Assembly (NCBI GenBank): GCA_902812345.1
Contig: CADDZM010000014.1
Coordinates: forward strand, 1-37,240
DNA length: 37,240 bases
From: Chloroflexota bacterium
Lineage (GTDB): Bacteria; Chloroflexota; Chloroflexia; Chloroheliales; Chloroheliaceae
Direction of reading: 5' to 3'
Shown: positions 13,970 to 20,914 of the stretch, piece after piece
Numbering within the stretch: position 1 is the stretch's first letter
How the letters are laid out: each line of letters opens with the position of its first letter
Program-made: the position numbers and the translations under genes
Notes under the pieces: generated by a model
Database searches by the model: none
Seen by the model: the letters and a program-made list of their open reading frames with translations, nothing else
What the model was told of the DNA's origin: nothing

Positions 13970-16372
13970 ATGGAAACCGCAGCAAATTTACCCCCCGGCC
14001 ATCCTGGTTCTCCGCCTCGCTGGACTTCCAGCGCCAAGAACGGAGTAGGCACCAGCGCCACGGGCTTGAGCCGGGTCTGGTTCACTCTCTCGCACGGCAT
14101 TGTTAATGAAGTGTATTACCCGGTGATAGACCAGGCTAATATCCGCGACCTCGGCCTTCTGGTAGCAGACGGCAAATCATTCTTTTCGGAAGAAAAACGC
14201 GATGCTGTCTCAGAAATCGAGCCGGTAGCGCAAGGCGTGCCGGGTTTTCGCATTACCAACAAGTGTAAACAGGGCCGGTATACTATCCACAAAACGATTA
14301 TTACCGACCCTTTACGCGACGTACTTATCCAGAAGATTCACTTTGAACCGCAGCAGAGCGACCTGGCAGACTTGGGGTTATACGCCCTTCTCGCGCCCCA
14401 CATCGCTAACCAGGGTTATGGAAATAATGGCTGGTCCGGCGATTACAAAGGAGTGCCGATGCTCTTTGCCGAACGGGCCGGGCGGTTTCTGGCGCTGGGA
14501 TGTTCCGCCCCCTTCAAGGGCATGAGTTGTGGCTATGTCGGGACCAGCGATGGCTGGCAGGACGTGAACCGGAACAAAAAAATGACCTGGTTTTACCCGA
14601 AAGCTACCGATGGCAATATTGCTTTAACCGGGGAAATAGATTTAGCGGCTTGCGGAGGCGACTTTATCCTGGCCCTGGGTTTTGGAAATAACCAGGAAGA
14701 AGCAGGCGAGCGAGCAAGAACCGCGCTACTAAATGATTTTGAAGCAGTCCAGGAAAGTTATGCGGCGGAGTGGCACCACGCCCAGGCGGATTGCGACGAT
14801 TTAAACCTGGAGCACAAGAAAGGGTTCGACCTTTACCGGATTAGCCTGGCGGTATTAAAAACGCACGAAGCAAAAAGTTTTACCGGTGGGATGATCGCCT
14901 CACTTTCAATTCCCTGGGGCTTTGCCAAAGGGGATAACGATATGGGCGGCTATCACCTGGTCTGGCCCCGAGACCTCGTGGAAAGCGCGGGCGGCTTACT
15001 GGCGGCAGGAGACCGGGAAAGCCCCCGGCAGACCGCTTTTTATCTTATGTCAACCCAGGAAGCGGACGGCCACTGGCCCCAGAATATGTGGCTCAACGGG
15101 CAGTCTTATTGGGGCGGCCTGCAAATGGATGAAACGGCCCTTTTAATTTTGTTGGCTGACCACCTTAAACGCCATAACTATCTTCATAATTTGAATTTCT
15201 GGCCGACCCTGCGCAAAGCGGCCGCTTTTGTTGCCCGTAACAGCCCGGTTACCCAGCAGGACCGCTGGGAAGAAAACGCCGGGTATTCTCCTTTTACCCT
15301 GGCGATAGAGGTGGCAGGATTGCTGGCCGCCGCCGATTTTGCCGAGGATGCGAATGAACCAATCGTTGCCGCCTATTTGCGCGAAACAGCCGGTGAGTGG
15401 AATTCAAATATCGAACGCTGGACCTATGTAACGGGTACGGACCTGGCTAACAAGGTAGGGGTCGAAGGTTATTATGTCCGAATTGCCGGCCTGGAGACTA
15501 CCGGCGAGGCCTCGCCTTATACGGGAGTGGTCCCAATCAGAAATCGCCCGCCGGATAAGACCGACTGGCCGGTAGCCCAAATCGTAAGCCCTGACGCGCT
15601 GGCCCTGGTGCGTTACGGCCTGAGAGAAGCCACCGACCCGCGCATCTTAAACACTATTAAAGTGATTGACGCCGTGCTTAAGACCGAAACTTCAACCGGG
15701 CCGGTCTGGCATAGATATAACAGGGACGGTTATGGTGAACACGCCGATGGGACTCCCTTTGACGGCACCGGAGTTGGCCGGGGTTGGCCTTTACTGGCCG
15801 GGGAACGCGCTCACTACGAATTAGCGGCGGGTAATTTTGAGGAAGCCCGGCGTCTCCTGACTGTCATTGGAAATCAGGCCAGCCGGGGCGGGCTTATCTC
15901 CGAGCAGGTCTGGGACGCCCCGGATATTCCCGAACACGGTTTGTACAATGGACAACCCTCCAACTCGGCCCGTCCGCTGGTCTGGGCCCACGCCGAGTAC
16001 ATCAAACTGCTGCGTTCCCTCAGGGATAGTAAAGTTTTTGATATGCCCCACCAGACGGTCGAACGTTACCAGGGGGCTAAAATTACATCACCTCTTTCCT
16101 GCTGGCGCTTTAACAACCGCATTCGATCTATTTTAGAAGGAAAAAAGCTCCGAGTTGAGGCTTTGGCTCCTGCTAAAATCCATTGGAGCCTGGATGGTTG
16201 GCAAACCGCCCACGTTTGCGAAACCCTTGACTCAAGTCTTGGAACTTATTATGCAGACTTACCAACGGTGAGCCTGAAGGCCGGCTCTCAAATTTTATTC
16301 ACTTTCTATTGGCCGCAAGCCTCCCGCTGGGAAGGCGTGAATTATACCGTTGGTATCACCCAACCGGGTTGA
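13970..16372 (+). CDS. GH15 glucan 1,4-alpha-glucosidase (glucoamylase/glucodextranase type)
   Basis: This 800-residue protein has an N-terminal beta-rich domain of the glucodextranase N type (about 1-270; PPRWTSSAKNGVGTSATGLS, then VWFTLSHGIVNEVYYPVIDQ) and a GH15 alpha/alpha-barrel. Barrel motifs include GGYHLVWPRDLVESAGGLLA, WPQNMWLNGQSYWGGLQMDE, GTGVGRGWPLLAGERAHYEL and the acid region GGLISEQVWDAPDIPEHGLY. A final beta domain of about 100 residues follows. No signal peptide is visible, so the enzyme appears cytoplasmic and would act on maltodextrins or glycogen, releasing beta-glucose from non-reducing ends. The start is ATG two bases after the SDR stop. It is followed 38 bp later by a second GH15 enzyme of a different subgroup. 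Confidence 0.92.
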   Translation: METAANLPPGHPGSPPRWTSSAKNGVGTSATGLSRVWFTLSHGIVNEVYYPVIDQANIRDLGLLVADGKSFFSEEKRDAVSEIEPVAQGVPGFRITNKCKQGRYTIHKTIITDPLRDVLIQKIHFEPQQSDLADLGLYALLAPHIANQGYGNNGWSGDYKGVPMLFAERAGRFLALGCSAPFKGMSCGYVGTSDGWQDVNRNKKMTWFYPKATDGNIALTGEIDLAACGGDFILALGFGNNQEEAGERARTALLNDFEAVQESYAAEWHHAQADCDDLNLEHKKGFDLYRISLAVLKTHEAKSFTGGMIASLSIPWGFAKGDNDMGGYHLVWPRDLVESAGGLLAAGDRESPRQTAFYLMSTQEADGHWPQNMWLNGQSYWGGLQMDETALLILLADHLKRHNYLHNLNFWPTLRKAAAFVARNSPVTQQDRWEENAGYSPFTLAIEVAGLLAAADFAEDANEPIVAAYLRETAGEWNSNIERWTYVTGTDLANKVGVEGYYVRIAGLETTGEASPYTGVVPIRNRPPDKTDWPVAQIVSPDALALVRYGLREATDPRILNTIKVIDAVLKTETSTGPVWHRYNRDGYGEHADGTPFDGTGVGRGWPLLAGERAHYELAAGNFEEARRLLTVIGNQASRGGLISEQVWDAPDIPEHGLYNGQPSNSARPLVWAHAEYIKLLRSLRDSKVFDMPHQTVERYQGAKITSPLSCWRFNNRIRSILEGKKLRVEALAPAKIHWSLDGWQTAHVCETLDSSLGTYYADLPTVSLKAGSQILFTFYWPQASRWEGVNYTVGITQPG

Positions 16373-16410
16373 TTAAACGCTGACCTGCACTTAAAAGGGG
16401 TGAAATATTT

Positions 16411-18243
16411 ATGGCTTATTTACCTATTGAGAATTACGGGGTAATTGGGGACTGCCATACCGTGGCTTTGGTAGGTTTAAACGGCTCGATTGATTGGTTA
16501 TGCTTCCCTAAATTCGATGCCCCCAGTGTTTTCGGGCGGATTCTGGATGACCAGAAAGGGGGGTTTTTTCAGATTGCTCCAACTGAAGACGGTTTGCAGG
16601 CCAAGCAGATGTACTTGCCGGATACCAATATTTTGATTACTCGTTTCTTTAGCTCCAGCGGTCTGGCTGAAATTACCGATTTTATGCCGGTTGAAGATGA
16701 TATTCACCACACCTGGAACCACCGGGTCTTGCGCCGGGTAGAAATGATAAAGGGCAGTTTAACTTTCAAAATGGTCTGCCAACCGGCGTTTAACTATGCC
16801 AGGAATAATCACGAGGTCGAGCAATCCGAAAACCAGGTAGTATTTCGCAGCCGGGACCTGGCCCTGGGCCTTTCCTCTCAGACGGCGATGCAAGTTAAAG
16901 ATAAAGCCGCAATAAGCGAATTTACCCTGCAGTCCGGTGAGTGCGTTACATTCATGCTCCACCGGGTAGAAGAGGGTGGCGGGCATGCTGAAAAATCGCT
17001 TGACCCTGAAGAAGCGGATCAAATTTTTCAGAACACAATTGATTTCTGGCGCACCTGGTTAGACCAGTGTACCTACAAAGGACGCTGGCGCGAACTGGTT
17101 TACCGCTCGGCCCTGGTTCTCAAGCTGCTCACCTACGCCCCGACCGGGGCCATTGTGGCCGCTCCTACCACCGGACTACCGGAAGCGATTGGCGAGGGAC
17201 GCAACTGGGATTACCGCTATACCTGGATTCGAGATGCCAGTTTTACCTGCTATGCCTTGCTTTCGCTGGGATTTGAACAGGAAGCGGGCCGGTTTATCGC
17301 GTGGGTTGAGGCTCGCTGCCGTGAACTCGATCCTAAAAAGGGCGGTTTGCAGATTATGTATGGCATAGACGGCCGCCACGACCTGGAGGAAGAGCTTCTC
17401 GATAACCTTTCCGGTTACCGCGATTCGCGCCCGGTACGCATCGGTAATGCCGCTTACAAGCAAGTCCAGCTTGATATTTACGGCGAACTGATGGACTCAA
17501 TCTACCTTTATAACAAGTACGCCGAGCCGCTTTCCTACGACATGTGGTGTTACCTGGCCGAACTCATGGACTGGTTATGCGATAACTGGCAGCGCCCTGA
17601 TAACGGGTTGTGGGAAGCCAGGAGCGGCAAACAGTCTTATGTTTACTCCCGCTTTATGATCTGGGTGGCCCTCGACCGCAGCATGCGCATCGCCGCCAAG
17701 CGAGGGCTACCGGCCAACATTGATAAATGGCGCGAGACCCGCGATGAAGTTTATAAAGAGGTAATGGATAATGGCTGGAACGAAAAACTGAACGCTTTTG
17801 TCCAGTATTACGGCAGTGATATCCTCGACGCAAGCAGCCTTTTAATACCCATCGTTAAGTTTATGGGTCCGACGGATCCGCGTATGATTTCTACTTTAGA
17901 CCAAATTTTAAAAGATTTAACTTACGGCAGCCTGGTCTATCGCTATAAGTTAAAACAAGGGGCAAAAGACGGCCTGGAGGGCCAGGAAGGCACCTTTAGC
18001 TTATGCAGTTTCTGGTTGGTGGATTGCCTTACCAAGGCTGGAAGATTGGACGAAGCGCGTTTGAAACTTGAAAAGATGTTTAGCTATTCCACAAATCTCG
18101 GTCTATACGCCGAAGAAATAGGCACTTCCGGGGAAATGCTGGGTAATTACCCCCAAGCTTTTACTCACCTGGGTTTGATTAGCGCCGCTATAAACCTCGA
18201 CCAGGCCTTAAACAATGGGAAATACAATCGTAACCGCCAGTAG
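16411..18243 (+). CDS. GH15 family glycosidase, trehalase-like
   Basis: The protein has 610 residues. The N-terminal trehalase-like domain reads YLPIENYGVIGDCHTVALVG, then GSIDWLCFPKFDAPSVFGRI, which defines the short GH15 group that includes bacterial and archaeal alpha,alpha-trehalases and some glucoamylases. The alpha/alpha-barrel follows from about residue 215: TYAPTGAIVAAPTTGLPEAI, GRNWDYRYTWIRDASFTCYA, LWEARSGKQSYVYSRFMIWV with the catalytic Glu, and the C-terminal EEIGTSGEMLGNYPQAFTHL with the second acidic site. No signal peptide is seen. The ATG is preceded by AGGGGTG. Substrate, trehalose or an alpha-glucan, cannot be decided by eye. Location behind the SDR and glucoamylase suggests a shared role in freeing glucose. 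Confidence 0.9.
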   Translation: MAYLPIENYGVIGDCHTVALVGLNGSIDWLCFPKFDAPSVFGRILDDQKGGFFQIAPTEDGLQAKQMYLPDTNILITRFFSSSGLAEITDFMPVEDDIHHTWNHRVLRRVEMIKGSLTFKMVCQPAFNYARNNHEVEQSENQVVFRSRDLALGLSSQTAMQVKDKAAISEFTLQSGECVTFMLHRVEEGGGHAEKSLDPEEADQIFQNTIDFWRTWLDQCTYKGRWRELVYRSALVLKLLTYAPTGAIVAAPTTGLPEAIGEGRNWDYRYTWIRDASFTCYALLSLGFEQEAGRFIAWVEARCRELDPKKGGLQIMYGIDGRHDLEEELLDNLSGYRDSRPVRIGNAAYKQVQLDIYGELMDSIYLYNKYAEPLSYDMWCYLAELMDWLCDNWQRPDNGLWEARSGKQSYVYSRFMIWVALDRSMRIAAKRGLPANIDKWRETRDEVYKEVMDNGWNEKLNAFVQYYGSDILDASSLLIPIVKFMGPTDPRMISTLDQILKDLTYGSLVYRYKLKQGAKDGLEGQEGTFSLCSFWLVDCLTKAGRLDEARLKLEKMFSYSTNLGLYAEEIGTSGEMLGNYPQAFTHLGLISAAINLDQALNNGKYNRNRQ

Positions 18244-18290
18244 CGGTTGCATGCTGGAAAAATTTTGCTTCGATTAATTTTAAGTTAGAT

Positions 18291-18313
18291 TATATCGCCT
18301 TGCGACATAATGG
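18291..18313 (+). promoter_or_regulatory. promoter/operator of the 28-codon gene
   Basis: TATATCG (18291-18297), five bases, then CGACA (18303-18307), with CATAAT (18306-18311) as -10. The arrangement TATCG-N5-CGAyATAATGG matches the palindrome-plus-TATAAT at 4104-4124. Downstream bases are also alike (GGyATrCyTyTTGC). Confidence 0.5.
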
Positions 18314-18363
18314 TATGCCTTTTGCTCTCTCTAAATGAAGAAGGTTTAGATGAGAGGGAAAAA

Positions 18364-18450
18364 ATGAAAAAAGACAAAGAGAACAAGAGCGATTTAAATA
18401 CTGAGCAGCGGGAGGCTCTTCACCGGGCTTATAATGAACCGGGCGAATAA
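18364..18450 (+). CDS. 28-residue small protein with its own promoter and terminator
   Basis: ATG (18364) is preceded by GAGAGGG at five to six bases. The frame runs 28 codons to TAA at 18448-18450. The product starts MKKDKENKSDL and ends HRAYNEPGE. It is highly charged, without hydrophobic segments, probably helical in the middle (NTEQREALHRAY). The stop codon overlaps the left arm of an intrinsic terminator, and a promoter lies at 18291-18313, so the transcript would be about 170 nt. No family is recognised. The unit could instead be a small RNA, but a good ribosome site with a clean frame argues for translation. Confidence 0.65.
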   Translation: MKKDKENKSDLNTEQREALHRAYNEPGE

Positions 18451-18485
18451 ACCAGATTAAACTATAATATCTAATCTGGTTTTTT
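18449..18485 (+). terminator. intrinsic terminator of the 28-codon gene
   Basis: ACCAGATTA (18451-18459) pairs perfectly with TAATCTGGT (18472-18480), extended by AA/TT to 11 bp, with a 12-nt loop and a T-tract at 18481-18485. Confidence 0.85.
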
Positions 18486-18573
18486 CTCCCTAATAACTTG
18501 AAGAAAAATTAGTGACAATTCGGCTTACGGATATCTTTTTGCAAAAATGAAATAAAAGGCGTACGCTTTAGCG

Positions 18574-19050
18574 GTGACTAAATACTTTTTACCCATATTT
18601 TCCCAGCCTGACGGCGTTCCGACGGCAGACCAGGCTACTGGCCCGGCCTGGCTTGATACTTTAAAAAACCTGGCCGGGCTACCTGGCAACCGGGGTTGAA
18701 GTATGCGCGGCCCTGATTATTGGCATCGCGGCTATTGAGGCCATGGTGTCTACCCTGCTTGTCTTCATTCACCGCCAGAGTCCCCGGGGGCTAAAGAGGA
18801 TGTGCGTTTACGGTTAGGGCGCTGGTTAGCGGTTGTCCTTGAATTTGGCTTGGCGGCTGATATTCCCCGGACGGCGGTAGCGCCAAGTTGGACCGTAATC
18901 GGCCAGTTGGTAGTAATCGCTTTCTTACGGACAGCCTTAAACTTCTTTTTACAACAAGAGATTGATAGGGCGGCTGTCAGGGGTACAACTGCGCCTTCAC
19001 CGGCCCTCCCCCTCACACCTGCCAACAAAGAAAGTAGTCGAGGTGATTAG
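18574..19050 (+). pseudogene. DUF1622 membrane protein gene with two compensating frameshifts
   Basis: A GTG at 18574 opens a frame (VTKYFLPIFS..., then WLDTLKNLAG) that is lost near 18677-18680. Homology continues in the next frame (YLATGVEVCAALIIGIAAIE, MVSTLLVFIHRQS) and returns to the first frame at the run CCCCGGGGG (18782-18790), continuing KEDVRLRLGRWLAVVLEFGL, AADIPRTAVAPSWTVIGQLV, IAFLRTALNFFLQQEI. This is the three-helix DUF1622 inner-membrane family, of unknown function. One base is extra at the first site and one missing at the second, so both ends share a frame. The gene is either a pseudogene or intact with two sequencing errors in G/C runs. If intact it would encode about 158 residues. 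It precedes the enolase-superfamily gene at 19057 by 6 bp. Confidence 0.75.
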
Positions 19051-19056
19051 GTTTTT

Positions 19057-20211
19057 ATGAAGATAACCAATATTGAAGCTTGCCCGGTCTGGGGCGGCGC
19101 CCGTAATTTCCTCTTTGTAATCGTTGATACAGACGAAGGTATATATGGAATTGGGGAAGCCGGGTTAACCGGGCGGGAACTGGCTGTAATGGGAGCTTTA
19201 GAGCATTTCAAACCCCTGTTGGTTGGTCAGGATCCCTTTAGAATTGAGCATATCTGGCAATTGCTTTTCAGGGGCGGCTTCTTCCCGGCGGGACGAGTTA
19301 TTTCTTCGGCTATTTCGGCGATTGATATTGCCCTTTGGGATTTAAAGGGTAAGGCTTTAGGAGTACCCATCTACGAGCTTTTAGGCGGTCTGGTCCGAGA
19401 TAAAGTCATTTGTTACCCGCATAATAGCGGCGGAGGGGCCGAGGATGGAGGTGAAATAACTCCTCTGGTTGAAAGTTTCCTGCAAAGTAAGGAGGAAGGC
19501 TGGAAATTCGTCCGGTGGGGATTACCTCACCTCAAGAATAACCTCCTCAACCCTCGCCAGTCGGTCAGGGTAGCCTTAAAACAGTTCCAGGCTGTCCGTG
19601 AAGCTATCGGGGATGATATTGAAATTACTTTTGATGTCCATACCCGGTTGGACCTGGCCGATGTTGTTACCTTTTGCCGGGAAGTTGAAAAATTCCAGCC
19701 GTTCTTTATTGAAGACCCTTTACGTTGTGAAAACCCCGACTCTTTCAAAACTTTGCGGACCCGCACCGGCGTACCCCTTGCGGCAGGCGAACAATTCAGT
19801 TCGAAATGGGAATTCAGGCAATTAATTGAGGAGGAATGGATAGATTACGCCCGGATAGACCTTTGTATAATCGGAGGCTTTACCGAGGCCAGAAAAATCG
19901 CCGGGTGGTGCGAGACCCACTATATCAACCTGGCTTTGCATAATCCGCTTGGCCCGGTGTCAAGCGCAGCCTGTCTTCAAATGAACCTCGCCACTTCTAA
20001 CTTTGGCGTGCAGGAACAGCCCCGGCGGACCGGCACGGTGTTAACTGATGTTGTGCCGGTCCAGCCGGAATGGCAGGACGGTTATCTCCTGCCCTCTACC
20101 AGGCCGGGTCTGGGTATTGAATTCGACCGCGAAGCCGCTAAAAAGCAGCCCTTTCAATTGTTTGAACCGCCCCACCTCACGCGCCCGGATGGCTCAATAA
20201 CAAACTGGTAA
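19057..20211 (+). CDS. mandelate racemase/muconate lactonising family, galactonate dehydratase-like
   Basis: This 384-residue enolase-superfamily enzyme appears intact. The capping domain (1-120) includes FLFVIVDTDEGIYGIGEAGL and SSAISAIDIALWDLKGKALG. In the barrel, the metal ligands are Asp in ITFDVHTRLDL, Glu in FFIEDPLRCEN and Glu in LAAGEQFSSKWEF. The His in FDVHTR and the later LALHNPLGPVSSAACLQMN fit the acid sugar dehydratase branch that contains D-galactonate and D-mannonate/gluconate dehydratases. It would dehydrate a sugar acid to a 2-keto-3-deoxy acid. The exact sugar cannot be told. The ATG is preceded by GAGGTGATTAGG. Unlike the interrupted relative at 6225-7701, all metal ligands are present. 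Confidence 0.88.
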   Translation: MKITNIEACPVWGGARNFLFVIVDTDEGIYGIGEAGLTGRELAVMGALEHFKPLLVGQDPFRIEHIWQLLFRGGFFPAGRVISSAISAIDIALWDLKGKALGVPIYELLGGLVRDKVICYPHNSGGGAEDGGEITPLVESFLQSKEEGWKFVRWGLPHLKNNLLNPRQSVRVALKQFQAVREAIGDDIEITFDVHTRLDLADVVTFCREVEKFQPFFIEDPLRCENPDSFKTLRTRTGVPLAAGEQFSSKWEFRQLIEEEWIDYARIDLCIIGGFTEARKIAGWCETHYINLALHNPLGPVSSAACLQMNLATSNFGVQEQPRRTGTVLTDVVPVQPEWQDGYLLPSTRPGLGIEFDREAAKKQPFQLFEPPHLTRPDGSITNW

Positions 20212-20227
20212 ATCAAAATTTTAAAAA

Positions 20228-20259
20228 GTAAATCGAAGGCTCACCAGCCTTCGATTTAC
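20228..20259. terminator. perfect 14-bp hairpin after the dehydratase gene
   Basis: GTAAATCGAAGGCT (20228-20241) and AGCCTTCGATTTAC (20246-20259) form a perfect stem with a CACC loop, 17 bases after the stop. There is no T-tract on the plus strand; AAAGTGAATG follows. On the minus strand it is followed by TTTTTAAAATTTT. It probably marks the transcript end, but as a plus-strand intrinsic terminator it is atypical. Confidence 0.55.
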
Positions 20260-20284
20260 AAAGTGAATGACCAGGTTGGGCGCT

Positions 20285-20353
20285 CAGACCGGTCTGTCTT
20301 ACTGATTGCTAATCCTTTGGTGGATTACCGGAGCAAACGGGATAAGTTATAAT
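20285..20353 (+). promoter_or_regulatory. candidate promoter with two palindromes
   Basis: TATAAT (20348-20353) lies 17 bp after TTACCG (20325-20330). CAGACCGGTCTG (20285-20296) is a perfect 12-bp palindrome, and TAATCC-N6-GGATTA (20310-20327) is a second inverted repeat touching the -35. Control of the gene at 20412 is inferred. Confidence 0.4.
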
Positions 20354-20411
20354 AGGGGCGGCAAAACGGGTATTTGTTTGGTATTTAGAAATTTTGAAGA
20401 AAGAAGCTTTT

Positions 20412-20840
20412 ATGAATACACGACGTATAGACGAGGGTATGATTGGCTTTTTGGCGCTTGGGAAATCGGCGGAACTGGGACGGCAGTTGGTTTTAACCAC
20501 CGACAAAAAGTTCGCCGATAAAGTAGCCGGTAAAATGAAAGCCAATCCCGAAACGCTCCAGCAGTGGGGACCGGGCTACGTGGCTTTTGACGCCGTAATC
20601 AGTGTAATGGGGGTGCTGGCGATGCTCCAGGCCATCCGCAAAAACCGCAAAGGGGCCGGGACAGCCGGGCTGGTCCAGGGGATAGCCCTGGCCGTTTACA
20701 GCCTGTATTATCTAACTTACTCGCTGGTCGCCCTTAAAGGGACCGGCTTTGGTACAAAACTCTTAAACGTAGTAGTTAGTTTGGGCCACGGGTACAGCGC
20801 GTTTCGCATCATCACATTTGCCCGCAAAGCTTTCAAATAA
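20412..20840 (+). CDS. small membrane protein, unrecognised
   Basis: This is a 142-residue protein. ATG at 20412 has GAAAGAAG about seven bases upstream; a TTG at 20394 would add six residues and is less likely. After a basic N-terminal part (ELGRQLVLTTDKKFADKVAG) come three to four hydrophobic helices: YVAFDAVISVMGVLAMLQAI, AGLVQGIALAVYSLYYLTYS, and LLNVVVSLGHGYSAFRIITF. The layout (substrate-free small integral membrane protein with short loops) resembles uncharacterised DUF-type proteins; I cannot name one. It is preceded by a promoter-like sequence and converges on the Rieske gene with a shared terminator. Confidence 0.75.
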   Translation: MNTRRIDEGMIGFLALGKSAELGRQLVLTTDKKFADKVAGKMKANPETLQQWGPGYVAFDAVISVMGVLAMLQAIRKNRKGAGTAGLVQGIALAVYSLYYLTYSLVALKGTGFGTKLLNVVVSLGHGYSAFRIITFARKAFK

Positions 20841-20856
20841 ATAATTCTTTTACGAG

Positions 20857-20907
20857 AATCAAAAGGTTGAAATCCGCGCCACAGGCACCGGTTTCAACCT
20901 TTTGATT
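20857..20907. terminator. bidirectional terminator between convergent genes
   Basis: AATCAAAAGGTTGAAA (20857-20872) and TTTCAACCTTTTGATT (20892-20907) form a perfect 16-bp stem with a 19-nt loop, between the stop at 20840 (plus) and the stop at 20915 (minus). Confidence 0.7.
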
Positions 20908-20914
20908 GGGGACT

